Assembly (NCBI RefSeq): GCF_029893585.1 | Contig: NZ_JARXYX010000032.1 | Location: 1-64,000, forward strand | Direction: 5' to 3' | DNA from: Streptomyces sp. LBL | GTDB taxonomy: Bacteria; Actinomycetota; Actinomycetes; Streptomycetales; Streptomycetaceae | DNA: 64,000 nt | Shown here: positions 33,290 to 41,522 of the stretch, in pieces | How the letters are laid out: each line of letters starts with the position of its first letter | Numbering within the stretch: the stretch's first letter is position 1 | Translations under genes and position numbers: made by a program | Notes under the pieces: generated by a model | The model's input: only the letters and a program-made list of their open reading frames with translations | What the model was told of the DNA's origin: nothing | Databases searched by the model: none

Positions 33290-34096
33290 TTACCAGTCGA
33301 GCGGCTTCGCCGGCTTCCGCCGGTCCGGCCCCTGAATCTTGACCAGGTGCGCGGATGCCTCGAGCCGCGACAACAGCCGCTCTCCGAGGATGTCCACGAT
33401 CCCGAGCCCGGGATGCTCTGGCGTGCGGCGGCTGCGCAGGTTTGTCGAGAACGCCGTAGCGCGGCCGGCCGCCAGCCGGGAGTCGATCAAGTCGACCGTC
33501 TCTTTCCGCGCGAACTCCGTGGCGGTCATGTCCATCTCGCCGCACAGCTCGTCGAAAATGAGCAGATCGCAAGTACCGAACCGCTCCCGCACCTGGTACG
33601 CGGTCAGGTTGTGCGGCGCGGAGTCCGGCCTACGCCACGTCAGGTAAGTGGCGTGCTTCACGAACCGCACGACCAGGCCCTGCTCCGCGGCCTCATTGCC
33701 CAGGGCGCACACCGCGGCGGTCTTCCCGCTGCCGATGTTGCCAGGCACGATCAGGTTCAGGACCTCCGGCCGCGCCCCGCGCTTCTTCGCCTCCACGAGG
33801 GAGCCGAGCCAGTTCCGCATGGTGTTCGGCTTCTGGCTCGGGTCCAGGTGCTCGAAGCGGAACTGCAAGTACTCGTCGTGTGCTGCGTCCGTCATGCTGC
33901 CCTTCCACAGATTCCGGCGCGCGCGGGCCTGCGGCACTGCCACGTCGGTCCAAAGTCCGTCTTCTGGTTCCGGCTGAGCGGGGACCCCGATCTTGGCCAT
34001 GTCCGCGCCGCCACGCTCCAGCACCGCGAGGATGTGCGCGCTGAGGTCACCGAGCGGGTTGAGGCCGCGGGCCGGGGCGTCCGTGGTGAGAGACAT
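33290..34096 (-). CDS. DnaC/IstB-like helicase loader ATPase
   Basis: ATG 8-9 bp after AAGGAGC. The 268-aa AAA+ protein has Walker A GNIGSGKTA, Walker B LLIFDELCG and a sensor STNLRSR, with an N-terminal region that may bind helicase. Phage DnaC-like loaders bring the replicative helicase to the origin. It follows the winged-helix replication gene in the same operon. No helicase gene is present in the window. Confidence 0.8.
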   Translation of the reverse strand: MSLTTDAPARGLNPLGDLSAHILAVLERGGADMAKIGVPAQPEPEDGLWTDVAVPQARARRNLWKGSMTDAAHDEYLQFRFEHLDPSQKPNTMRNWLGSLVEAKKRGARPEVLNLIVPGNIGSGKTAAVCALGNEAAEQGLVVRFVKHATYLTWRRPDSAPHNLTAYQVRERFGTCDLLIFDELCGEMDMTATEFARKETVDLIDSRLAAGRATAFSTNLRSRRTPEHPGLGIVDILGERLLSRLEASAHLVKIQGPDRRKPAKPLDW

Positions 34097-34110
34097 CGGG
34101 GTCACGCTCC

Positions 34111-35109
34111 TTACAGTCGTTCGAGGACGCCAAAGGTGGCGTCGTCAGCGTCGTCGTCGGGGACAGTCGTGGTCGACGAGTCATCGCCCTGCATGGTCCA
34201 GGTGGACGAGTCGCTATACGGGATGCGGCCGTGCGGCTGCTTCGGCTGGATGTGGTTGGTGACGACGCCGAGGGCGTTCTGCCACTGCTGCGCTGCCGGG
34301 AAGTGCACGCAAGCGTGCTGGAGGGCCTTTGCGCACTCCAGCTGGCTGTAGCCCGCGTCCAGGGCACGGCGGACCATCTTGCGGACAGCGACGAACCCGC
34401 CCTTCTGCCCGACGTACTTCCCCAGGTGCTTCTCGGCGTGCTCCCACCACCAAGTGGCGACCGTGTGCGCGGCCTCGTCGAGGGCCCTCTCCTGGGCGGC
34501 CTTCTCCTCGACCTCGGCCGCCTTCTCCTCCGCGGTCTTCTTCGGTACCGCGGCCTTCTTCGCGGCGGGCTTTGGCTCCGGCGGTGCGGCGACGGCCGGG
34601 GGCTCCGGCTCCTCCTCGACGGCCTGCGGCTCCTCCTCGCCCTCGGCCGGGGGCTCGACGTCCTCGGCGGGCGCGTCGAATCCGTCGCTGCCGAGGGTGC
34701 CGTCCGCGTACTTCACGAGGAAGGTGCCGTCCTCCTGCTCCACCACGGGGATATCGAGTTTGTTGCCGAACGTCACATAGTCGGCCGCCCACTGCTCGAC
34801 GGGGTGGTCGGAGATGGCCGTGCCCATGGCGGTCTTGCCGTTGCGGTACCGGCGGCGCTCCAGACGGTAGTACCCGCACCAAGCGAGCTTGTGTAGGGAC
34901 TTGCGGACGGCGTCCCGCCCCTCGCGTCCCTCGCCCTGCGAGAGCTGTTCGGAGCGGACCTGCCAGTCCTCGCTCTGGTCCAAGAGGTATGTCAGCAGGC
35001 CGAGTTCGCGGTAACTGAGACGGGCGTCCCGGGCGGTCGCCGACTCGATGATGACGAACGGTGTACGCCGCTTGTGCCGGACTGAGCCGGGGGCATTGTT
35101 CCGGCTCAT
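34111..35109 (-). CDS. Replication initiator-like winged-helix protein
   Basis: ATG in an ATGA overlap with the upstream gene. The 332-aa product starts with a winged-helix domain (TARDARLSYRELGLLTYLLD, residues 25-110), has a long acidic/Ala-Lys-rich linker, and ends with a helical domain (VATWWWEHAEKHLGKYVGQKGG). This two-domain plan, followed by a DnaC-like loader, is that of phage replication initiators of the DnaD/O type. Origin sites may lie inside the gene, but I did not identify iterons. Confidence 0.65.
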   Translation of the reverse strand: MSRNNAPGSVRHKRRTPFVIIESATARDARLSYRELGLLTYLLDQSEDWQVRSEQLSQGEGREGRDAVRKSLHKLAWCGYYRLERRRYRNGKTAMGTAISDHPVEQWAADYVTFGNKLDIPVVEQEDGTFLVKYADGTLGSDGFDAPAEDVEPPAEGEEEPQAVEEEPEPPAVAAPPEPKPAAKKAAVPKKTAEEKAAEVEEKAAQERALDEAAHTVATWWWEHAEKHLGKYVGQKGGFVAVRKMVRRALDAGYSQLECAKALQHACVHFPAAQQWQNALGVVTNHIQPKQPHGRIPYSDSSTWTMQGDDSSTTTVPDDDADDATFGVLERL

Positions 35110-35399
35110 GCGGCGACCTCGGCAGGGGCGTCGTCGACCAGGCGGAGGTACGTGTGCCACGTCTTTCGGCCGGTGTCGCCCGGTTCATAGCGGCGTTCGG
35201 TCTCGACGATGTCGGCAGCGCGGAGTTCGGCGAGGAACATTCGGATCTGGTGGGACGTCATCCCGCACATCGCCGCGAACCGTGGGACGGGGACCCAGCC
35301 GCCGTCGGTGCGGAGGACGAGAACGCAGAACAAACGGAACGCGCGATCGGAAATGCCGCCGGCAAGTGCCGGTGCAAGCACGTCAGTGGGAGTAGCCAT
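35106..35399 (-). CDS. Small winged-helix protein
   Basis: ATG 8 bp after AAGGA. The 97-aa product (MATPTDVLAPALAGGISDRA) contains RFAAMCGMTSHQIRMFLAEL, a winged-helix recognition region, and a beta hairpin with RRYEPGDTGRKTW. It resembles helix-turn-helix proteins next to phage initiators and overlaps the next gene by 4 bp. Probably a DNA-binding partner in replication or early control. Confidence 0.65.
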   Translation of the reverse strand: MATPTDVLAPALAGGISDRAFRLFCVLVLRTDGGWVPVPRFAAMCGMTSHQIRMFLAELRAADIVETERRYEPGDTGRKTWHTYLRLVDDAPAEVAA

Positions 35400-35452
35400 C
35401 AGGGGAATCCTTGGGAGCAAGGCCCGGTCGCCAGGGACCGGGCCCGGGGCGG

Positions 35453-36061
35453 TCAGTGCTGGGCGTCCTCGGCGGCGGGCCGGGGCCCGGCCATCAACTG
35501 CGGCATGTCCGTCAGGAGGTGGTTGAGGGCACCGTCCTGGTAGTGCCGCATGAGCCGCTTCTTGCCGACGTCCTTCTTCTCCCACGTCCACGTCAGGCTG
35601 CCTGTGGGCTGCCCACCCGGTTCATACTTGAGGCCCGGGACCACTTCGCCGGTCCGGGTGTCGATGATCAGGCCCGTGTCCTCGTCGTACTCCGCGAACT
35701 CCAGCAGCGCCTTCTCCCAGGTCTCGTCACGCATGATGACGACCTTGGTGCCGCCGTGCTTGTCGGCGTACTCGTTAAGCGCGGCTTCGTTGTCCTCGTC
35801 CACGACGACCTTCGGCTGCGACAGGTTGACTCGGTATCGGCCGATCAGGTCGCCCCCGACGCGGACCGCAAGCTCGGACTGCCCGGTCTCGTACGCCTTA
35901 AGGAGAGGAACCTTCGGCCCGTCGATCCGCGGCTTGATCTCCTTCTTCACCATCTGCTCGTCCAACAGACGGGCGAGGGCTCCGACCAAGCCAATGTCGG
36001 AAAGAGACGGTCCGGCCGACTGCTCAGCCCGAGATTCCTCGGTGGCGGCGTCGTTCGCCAT
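35453..36061 (-). CDS. Phage early protein of unknown function (202 aa)
   Basis: ATG after GGAAGGA. The product begins MANDAATEESRAEQS and has an N-terminal helix (LVGALARLLDEQMVKKEI), a mixed alpha/beta middle (KVVVDEDNEAALNEYADKHG) and a short C-terminus. No catalytic motif is seen. First gene of the leftward early operon and therefore probably the first made. Placement suggests recombination or replication support. Confidence 0.6.
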   Translation of the reverse strand: MANDAATEESRAEQSAGPSLSDIGLVGALARLLDEQMVKKEIKPRIDGPKVPLLKAYETGQSELAVRVGGDLIGRYRVNLSQPKVVVDEDNEAALNEYADKHGGTKVVIMRDETWEKALLEFAEYDEDTGLIIDTRTGEVVPGLKYEPGGQPTGSLTWTWEKKDVGKKRLMRHYQDGALNHLLTDMPQLMAGPRPAAEDAQH

Positions 36062-36188
36062 GCGGTGATCCTTCCTTTCCCCGGACGCCAGAGCCCAGGG
36101 GTTTGGGACTGTCCCGGGCGGGGTGTCTCGGGGGCGTCGCACAGAGGTACGACAACCGCCGATTTTTGTTACACCTAGGCCCAGGTAG

Positions 36189-36232
36189 CTGAGTCGCTCT
36201 CCCAGCCACTCGAATAGTACAGCAATGAGACG
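36189..36232 (+). promoter_or_regulatory. Candidate early promoter, plus strand
   Basis: CTGAGT, 15 bp, TCGAAT followed by AGTACAGCAATGAGACG. The downstream block matches the minus-strand site at 31432-31454. It lies at the start of a 430-bp divergent gap (36062-36491). Confidence 0.5.
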
Positions 36233-36246
36233 CGCGTGTGTAGAAG

Positions 36247-36275
36247 GCGACGCTAGGGGTGTGGCTTCCTACCTT
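36247..36275 (+). promoter_or_regulatory. Putative phage late promoter M
   Basis: GCGACGCTAGGGG then TACCTT 21 bp after the G of GAC. About 245 bp separate it from the ParB-like gene, with a structured RNA in between. Confidence 0.5.
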
Positions 36276-36361
36276 CCTCGGCGGCCCCACCATCCCGGCG
36301 ACGTCACCGGGAACCGGCGGAGCCCCGGTGCTGCCCCATCCGGAACGAGGGCGGCACCGGC

Positions 36362-36460
36362 CCGGCGACGGGCGGGGATCGGCCATGACGGCATGTCCCG
36401 CTTGCGAGGCGGGGCGCCGCGGTTGAAGTCCGCGGGCTCGCAGTCCCCGCCCGTTGCCGG
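36362..36460 (+). ncRNA. tRNA-like structured RNA in the ParB leader
   Basis: A 17-bp stem (36362-36378 with 36444-36460, one G-U pair) closes a region with three more hairpins: GCC/GGC with a 5-nt loop (36382-36392), CCCGC/GCGGG with a 7-nt TTGCGAG loop (36397-36413), and CGCGG/CCGCG with a 7-nt TTGAAGT loop (36418-36434). The last two look like anticodon and T arms. A 9-nt spacer before the closing stem and the over-long acceptor-like stem argue against a working tRNA. It could be an independent RNA or a leader control element. Confidence 0.55.
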
Positions 36461-36491
36461 CACCGACGCATGGGAGAGGACCGCACCAGCC

Positions 36492-37124
36492 GTGACCGAG
36501 ACGATCGCCGCACCGCGCTACGTCGCCTACGTGCCACTCACCGATCTACACCCGGCCGCCCGCAACCCCAAGCGCCACGAACTTGAGCTGATCATCGACT
36601 CGATCGCCATGCACGGCCTGGTCGAGATACCCGTCGTCGACGAGCGGACACAGCGCACCCTCCACGGCCACGGCCGCCGTGAGTCCCTGATCGAGATGCA
36701 GGACCGTGGCATGTCGCTGCCCAGCGGCATGGTCGTTGACGAGGACGGCGGTTGGCTCGTCCCCGTGCTGCGCGGCTGGGCCTCCAAGACCGAAGCCGAA
36801 GCCGAGGCCCTGGCCATCAAGCTCAACCGGCTCCCCGGGGAAGGCGGCTGGGACCCCCGCGAGTTCGCGGAAGTCCTCGAGGACCTGGCGACGAACGCGG
36901 CGGAGCTGTTCGACTCCCTCGCCATCCCACACGAGGAGATCGACAAGATGCTCGGCCAGGTCGACCCCGAGACGCTGCCCGGCGGCATCCGCGAGAACGA
37001 ACCGCCCACCCTCCACCTGCCCGACGACGGCGACCACGGGGACGGCCTCAGCCCCGACGACGACGGCCGGGCCGCACACACCACCTGCCCCGCCTGCGGC
37101 CACCTGTTCAACACCGGCCGCTGA
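36492..37124 (+). CDS. ParB-like nuclease-domain protein with zinc ribbon
   Basis: GTG about 11 bp after GAGAGGA. The 210-aa product carries the ParB/Srx N-terminal fold: YVPLTDLHPAARNPK, IIDSIAMHGLVEIPVVD and GHGRRESL with the signature Arg pair. A helical extension (LEDLATNAAELFDS) and a C-terminal CPACGHLF half zinc ribbon follow. Phage ParB-like proteins act in DNA binding, packaging or modification rather than partition. It is followed by a terminase-small-subunit-like gene, which favours a packaging or DNA-processing role. Confidence 0.75.
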   Translation: MTETIAAPRYVAYVPLTDLHPAARNPKRHELELIIDSIAMHGLVEIPVVDERTQRTLHGHGRRESLIEMQDRGMSLPSGMVVDEDGGWLVPVLRGWASKTEAEAEALAIKLNRLPGEGGWDPREFAEVLEDLATNAAELFDSLAIPHEEIDKMLGQVDPETLPGGIRENEPPTLHLPDDGDHGDGLSPDDDGRAAHTTCPACGHLFNTGR

Positions 37125-37145
37125 ACCCGCCGCTGAGGTCCTGCC

Positions 37146-37787
37146 ATGTCCACTCGACGCAAGGCCCGCCGGCCACAGAGCCGCGCCGGCCGCCCGCGCC
37201 TCCTCTCCGACGAGGTCGAGGCGCGCCTCGTCAACGCCTCACGCACGGGCATCGCCGTCGAACTAGCCGCGGAGATGGCCGGCATCTCCCGCACCAGCTT
37301 CCTGCGCTGGATGGCCCAGGGCCGCGCCGAGATCGAGGCCCGCGAGGCAGGCGAGGAACCCGACGCCGAGGCCGAGGAGTACGCCGCCCTGTACGAGAAG
37401 GTCCGCACCGCCCGCGCCCACGCGGCCTCGCGCGCCATGGCGAACATCCGCAGGGTCGCGGACGGCGGATTCGTCACCAAGGTCACCACCCGCCGGTTCC
37501 GCGACTCCGTCACCGGCGAAATCGTCGAGGAGACCGTCGAGGACCGCACCTCACCGGACTGGCGCGCGGACGCCTGGTACCTCGAGCGCCAGCACCGCGA
37601 GCACTACGGCAAGGACGCCGCGGTGGCCATCGAGATCACCGGCCTCGGCGGACCGGCCGGCGACGACGAGCAGCCCATCGACCTTTCGGCGCTCGCCGAA
37701 CGGCTGGACAAGACCCTGTACGCCGTCGAGTACCCGCCGGAGCTGGAGGACCGAAGCGTCGTCGACGCCAAGGTCGTCGACCCCTGA
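37146..37787 (+). CDS. Terminase small subunit-like HTH protein
   Basis: ATG after CTGAGGTC, 21 bp after the ParB-like gene. The 213-aa product has a basic N-terminus (MSTRRKARRPQSRAGRPR), an HTH (VELAAEMAGISRTSFLRWMA), a long helix, and DWRADAWYLERQHREHYG, a motif common in small terminase subunits. The C-terminus is acidic. The large terminase is not in the window and would be left of position 1. Confidence 0.65.
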   Translation: MSTRRKARRPQSRAGRPRLLSDEVEARLVNASRTGIAVELAAEMAGISRTSFLRWMAQGRAEIEAREAGEEPDAEAEEYAALYEKVRTARAHAASRAMANIRRVADGGFVTKVTTRRFRDSVTGEIVEETVEDRTSPDWRADAWYLERQHREHYGKDAAVAIEITGLGGPAGDDEQPIDLSALAERLDKTLYAVEYPPELEDRSVVDAKVVDP

Positions 37788-37796
37788 TCGGCAGCA

Positions 37797-37826
37797 CGCG
37801 ACGTTAACCCCGCCCGCCCTGCACCG
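37797..37826 (+). promoter_or_regulatory. Putative phage late promoter N
   Basis: GCGACGTTAACCCC then CACCGT 22 bp after the G of GAC. The endolysin ATG is 66 bp from GAC. This links lysis to the late regulon even though the gene lies in the early half. Confidence 0.65.
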
Positions 37827-37864
37827 TGCCCTCCCTGATCACCAGAGCGGAGGGAACACCACCC

Positions 37865-38920
37865 ATGACCACGATCATCTCCCGCGCCACCTGGGGCGCG
37901 AAGCCGTGGAACGGCACCCCGGCGTCCGTCCCGCTGTCGAAGCGAACCGAGTTCTTCGTGCACTACGACGGCGGCGCACACATCACGCGTACCGGCTACG
38001 CGATCATGCGTGCCATCGAGGCGGAGCACCTGGGGAACGGCTGGAGCGGCGTCGGCTATCACTTCGTCGTCGACCAGGCGGGCAACATCTACGAGGGCCG
38101 CGGCTGGAACCTGCAGGGCGCGCACTGCCCCGACCACAACGTCAGCGGCATTGGCGTCCAGATCGCCATCGGCGGCGACCAGGAGCCCAGCGCCAAGGCC
38201 CTGGCGGCATGCCGCGCGCTGTACGAGGAGGCGTGCAAGAAGACCGACCGCACCCTCGCGAAGAAGGGGCACCGCGACGGGTTCGCGACCGCGTGCCCCG
38301 GCACCAAGCTCTACGCGTGGGTCAAGGCGGGCATGCCCGCCGGCGACTACGCGCCCGCCCCGAATCCGGGCGGCTCCCTCCCCAGCGGAGGCGGCTCCAC
38401 GGTGGCCCGATACAAGGTCACCATCCACGACCTGGAGTACGGCTACGGCGCCAAGGGCGACCACGTCACCAAGGTCGGCAAGGCCCTCATCAAGGCCGGG
38501 TTCGACAAGCACTACACCAGCGGCGCCGGCCCGACCTGGACGGACGCCGACACCCTGAACTACCAGGACTTCCAGAAGTCCCTGGGGCTCAGCGGCGACG
38601 CCGCGGACGGCGTCCCCGGCGAGATCTCCCTCAAGAAGCTCCTGGGCACCATCCCCGGCACGGTCACGCCGAAGCCGACCCCGCCGAAGTTCCCCGACCA
38701 GGACAAGTTCGGCCCGGGGAAGTCCAACACGTACATCACCCAGCTCGGTCAGCAGCTCGTCCGCAAGGGCTACGGCAAGCACTACACCGACGGCCCCGGC
38801 CCGAAGTGGAGCGACGCGGACCGGAAGAACGTCCAGGACTTCCAGCGCGCGCAGGGCTGGACCGGCACCAACGCCGACGGGCTTCCGGGCCCCGAGACCT
38901 GGTCCCGCCTGTTCTCCTGA
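37865..38920 (+). CDS. Endolysin: amidase with two C-terminal peptidoglycan-binding-like domains
   Basis: ATG after GCGGAGGGA. The 351-aa product has an N-terminal N-acetylmuramoyl-L-alanine amidase (PGRP/amidase_2) domain, residues 1-160: FFVHYDGG with the first zinc His, YHFVVDQAGNIYEGRGW, GHRDG, and ACPGTKLY. A Pro/Gly linker follows, then two repeats of a peptidoglycan-binding-like domain (about 185-255 and 285-350), each with KHYT and a W-D-ADxxNxQDFQ helix. It would cut the stem peptide from muramic acid at lysis. No signal peptide is present, so it depends on a holin (27430). Confidence 0.9.
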   Translation: MTTIISRATWGAKPWNGTPASVPLSKRTEFFVHYDGGAHITRTGYAIMRAIEAEHLGNGWSGVGYHFVVDQAGNIYEGRGWNLQGAHCPDHNVSGIGVQIAIGGDQEPSAKALAACRALYEEACKKTDRTLAKKGHRDGFATACPGTKLYAWVKAGMPAGDYAPAPNPGGSLPSGGGSTVARYKVTIHDLEYGYGAKGDHVTKVGKALIKAGFDKHYTSGAGPTWTDADTLNYQDFQKSLGLSGDAADGVPGEISLKKLLGTIPGTVTPKPTPPKFPDQDKFGPGKSNTYITQLGQQLVRKGYGKHYTDGPGPKWSDADRKNVQDFQRAQGWTGTNADGLPGPETWSRLFS

Positions 38921-38975
38921 TCCGCCCCAAGCCGGCCCGCACCCGCGGGCCGCCCCACCCCCGAAAGGCCCGCCC

Positions 38976-39431
38976 GTGGCAGGCGAGACCGTCATCACCG
39001 TCGTCGGCAATCTGGTCGACGACCCCGAACTCCGCTTCACCCCCTCCGGCGCCGCGGTGGCCAAGTTCCGCGTCGCCTCCACGCCCCGCACCTTCGACCG
39101 GCAGACCAACGAATGGAAGGACGGCGAGAGCCTGTTCCTGACCTGTGCCGTGTGGCGGCAGGCGGCTGAGAACGTCACCGAGTCCCTGACACGAGGTATG
39201 CGTGTCATCGTCCAGGGGCGCCTCAAGCAGCGCTCCTACGAGGACCGTGAGGGCGTCAAGCGCACGGTCTGCGAGCTGGACGTCGAGGAGGTCGGCGCCA
39301 GCCTGCGCAACGCCACCGCGAAGGTCACCAAGACCGGGGGCGGCGCGCAGCGTCCCGCCGCCGTGGCACAGGACCGTCCCGCAGCCAACGACCCGTGGGC
39401 CACTCCGCACGGGGACGAGCCGCCGTTCTGA
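38976..39431 (+). CDS. ssb: Single-stranded DNA-binding protein
   Basis: GTG after CGAAAGG. The 151-aa product has a complete OB fold: VITVVGNLVDDPELRFTPSG, VAKFRVAST, FLTCAVWRQAAENV, RVIVQGRLKQRSYED. It has a disordered tail and the acidic tip GDEPPF used to bind partners. It probably works with the Sak4-like ATPase in phage recombination and replication. A strong bidirectional terminator follows. Confidence 0.92.
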   Translation: MAGETVITVVGNLVDDPELRFTPSGAAVAKFRVASTPRTFDRQTNEWKDGESLFLTCAVWRQAAENVTESLTRGMRVIVQGRLKQRSYEDREGVKRTVCELDVEEVGASLRNATAKVTKTGGGAQRPAAVAQDRPAANDPWATPHGDEPPF

Positions 39432-39441
39432 TCTGTGCATG

Positions 39442-39477
39442 CGGAAGGGGCCCGGACCGATGTCCGGGCCCCTTCCG
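39442..39477. terminator. Bidirectional terminator
   Basis: CGGAAGGGGCCCGGA and its exact complement form a 15-bp stem with a 6-nt loop between the convergent ssb and 39483 genes. Confidence 0.85.
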
Positions 39478-39482
39478 GTTGT

Positions 39483-41096
39483 TCAGGCAGCCGCGACGGT
39501 CCAGGCCGAGTCCAGGATCAACAGATCGTCCCCAGCCTGTCCCGTGTCGGGGTCCGCGGAGCCCGCCGAGGTCGACTCCTCGGCGGGAGCGGCAGTGTCT
39601 GCAGGCAGATCCGTAGGGGCCGGAGTCTCCGCCACTGGGGCGGAGCCCTCGTCGGACGGCGCCGGGCTCTCAGGAGTAGCCGGAGAGCCCTCGACTGGTT
39701 CGGAGACACCGGCTGTCGGGGCCTCCCCGGCAGCCGGTGTCTCCGCGGCAGCGGGCGTCTCCTCAACCGGATCGGAAGCCGGGGGCGTTGCCGGCTCGGG
39801 GGGCGACGTCTGTGGAGGCGAAGGCTGTTCCGGCGCTGCTGGCTCGACCGGAGCAGGTGCAGACGCAGGCTGCTCGGTCTGGGGGGCTTCCGCGTCCGGT
39901 TCTGGCGCAGGAACCGGCGACGTCGTAGTCGGCGGCGTCCCTGCGGGGCTCGTGGTCGGCGTGGAAGGAGTGCCCTCGTCCGCGATGGGCACCACCGGGG
40001 GGTCCATGTCCGCGGTGTGCTCGGGCGGCGGCACCGCCGGCGGCCGATCCAGACCAGCGGCAATCGCCACAAGGTCGTCGCCGCCTGTGAACCACGGAAC
40101 GGTTGTCCGGACACCGAGCACCGCTTGCGCGGCCAGGAGAACGGGCTCGTCAACCGGCGCGCTGTGCGGCGAGTAGAAGATGCTCTCCACGTCCCGTGCG
40201 TCCAGCCCCAACGTACCCAGGGTGAGCGCGGCCAGACGAGGTGGGAGCGGCGTCAGGGCACTCATCTTGCTCACGGTCGACGACTGGCGGGTCGCCTCTG
40301 CATGGAGCAAATCCGCGTACTCCGACAACCGCGATTCGTCCGTGCCCCACAGCACGTACCGCCCGGAGCGGGAAAGGTTGGGGTACAACTCGGTCGTGCC
40401 CTCCTGTCGCGCCCACGTCGCGGCGTAGCGCGCGTCACCGAAGATCCTTAGTCCGATGCGCTCTGAACCGTACGAGAACGTGAAGATCGTGCTGTCCGGC
40501 CCTGTGGCCGCCTTGCTCGCCATCACCATGCCGTCCGCGTCGGTGCACTCCGCTTCCAGGTTGGCGATCGGCTTGCAGTCGATCTGCCCGGCCTTGGAGA
40601 AGTCGAGGAACTCCGGGCCGACGAACGGCTTCGCCGCGGGCTCCACGCCCGACGGGCTCACGTCCGGTGCACTCGCCGCTGTGCCAGCCGGACTGCTGGC
40701 GGTGAAGTAGCCCAGCGCCCAACTCCCCGCGAGCGCAGGCACCAGCGCTGCGGCGATCATCCACCGCTTCGCGCGGCCGTGCGGACGCGCGGATTGGATA
40801 GGTCCATTTGGCAACGGCGTGATGTCCAGGGGCGGCGCAGGCTCGATCGAGCCCAACAGCTCGTCGAAGTCCTTGAAGTCCTCGGGGTGCTCCCGCAGCA
40901 GGCGCTCGACGTGCTCCATCGGGAGATCAGGCATCGCCGAACTCACTTGCCGTACGGCCGATTCGAAGCGCTGAGGCTTCAGGAACAGGTGGCGCTCGCC
41001 TGCGAGGTTGGCCAAGCCCACGTCGGTGAGTTCATCGTAGTCCTCGTCCCCAGGGCGCACGATGTGGATCTGGACGGACGGGTGCGACTCAGTCAC
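39483..41096 (-). CDS. Single-pass membrane protein linked to an ECF sigma factor
   Basis: GTG 5 bp after AGGAG. The 537-aa product has a cytoplasmic N-terminal 110 residues, one transmembrane helix (about 112-132, WMIAAALVPALAGSWALGYF), a folded extracytoplasmic domain (about 155-300, with IGLRIFGDARYAATWARQEG) and a very long Pro/Ala/Thr/Glu-rich C-terminal tail. Topology and position at the end of the sigma-factor cluster resemble membrane anti-sigma or signal partner proteins. A direct anti-sigma motif is not seen. Confidence 0.6.
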   Translation of the reverse strand: MTESHPSVQIHIVRPGDEDYDELTDVGLANLAGERHLFLKPQRFESAVRQVSSAMPDLPMEHVERLLREHPEDFKDFDELLGSIEPAPPLDITPLPNGPIQSARPHGRAKRWMIAAALVPALAGSWALGYFTASSPAGTAASAPDVSPSGVEPAAKPFVGPEFLDFSKAGQIDCKPIANLEAECTDADGMVMASKAATGPDSTIFTFSYGSERIGLRIFGDARYAATWARQEGTTELYPNLSRSGRYVLWGTDESRLSEYADLLHAEATRQSSTVSKMSALTPLPPRLAALTLGTLGLDARDVESIFYSPHSAPVDEPVLLAAQAVLGVRTTVPWFTGGDDLVAIAAGLDRPPAVPPPEHTADMDPPVVPIADEGTPSTPTTSPAGTPPTTTSPVPAPEPDAEAPQTEQPASAPAPVEPAAPEQPSPPQTSPPEPATPPASDPVEETPAAAETPAAGEAPTAGVSEPVEGSPATPESPAPSDEGSAPVAETPAPTDLPADTAAPAEESTSAGSADPDTGQAGDDLLILDSAWTVAAA

Positions 41097-41135
41097 GGCC
41101 ACTCCTGGTGCTGGGGCCGCCGGGTAATGCGCTGC

Positions 41136-41522
41136 TCACCTCTGCCGGTCTCTTTCCTTGCTCTCCAGAATGCGAGCGATGCGGGCAGCCGTCGTCGCGG
41201 CACGCTTGGGCGTGATGTCCTCGATATCCGTGAGGATGAGGTGACCGCCGTCGGGCAGCTCAATCTCCTCACGGTGGATCACGGACTCGTCCAGACCGTC
41301 ACCCGATCCGGCGTCCTCGCGGGCTTCCGGCGGCTTCTGGGCGCGCGCGAACTCGCGGAGCATCGCGTCCTTGGTAGCACTCACCCGCTCAGGGCTCCGT
41401 TTGTAGCCCGGTTGCAGCGCGCCCGCGGCAGCCAGCATCTGACGGGTGGCCTCATCGTGAGGTATGGGTCCGCCATCGAGCGCCCGCTCCAAGCTCTCGC
41501 TCTGGTCAGCGCGTCGAGACAT
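41136..41522 (-). CDS. Companion protein of the phage ECF sigma factor, possible anti-sigma
   Basis: The ATG overlaps the sigma gene end by 17 bp, so they are coupled. The 128-aa product has an N-terminal helical half (SLERALDGGPIPHDEATRQM, then LAAAGALQPGYKRSPE) and a C-terminal ITPKRAATTAARIARILESK helix. Size, coupling and composition resemble small soluble proteins after BldN-like sigma genes. Anti-sigma function is inferred. Confidence 0.55.
   Translation of the reverse strand: MSRRADQSESLERALDGGPIPHDEATRQMLAAAGALQPGYKRSPERVSATKDAMLREFARAQKPPEAREDAGSGDGLDESVIHREEIELPDGGHLILTDIEDITPKRAATTAARIARILESKERDRQR

Noticed and set aside
36379..36443. Ordinary tRNA gene, anticodon GCG
   Set aside because: Arms resemble tRNA, but the T-like arm is followed by a 9-nt spacer rather than the acceptor strand, the closing stem is 17 bp, and the D-like arm is poor. 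Kept as a tRNA-like RNA only.
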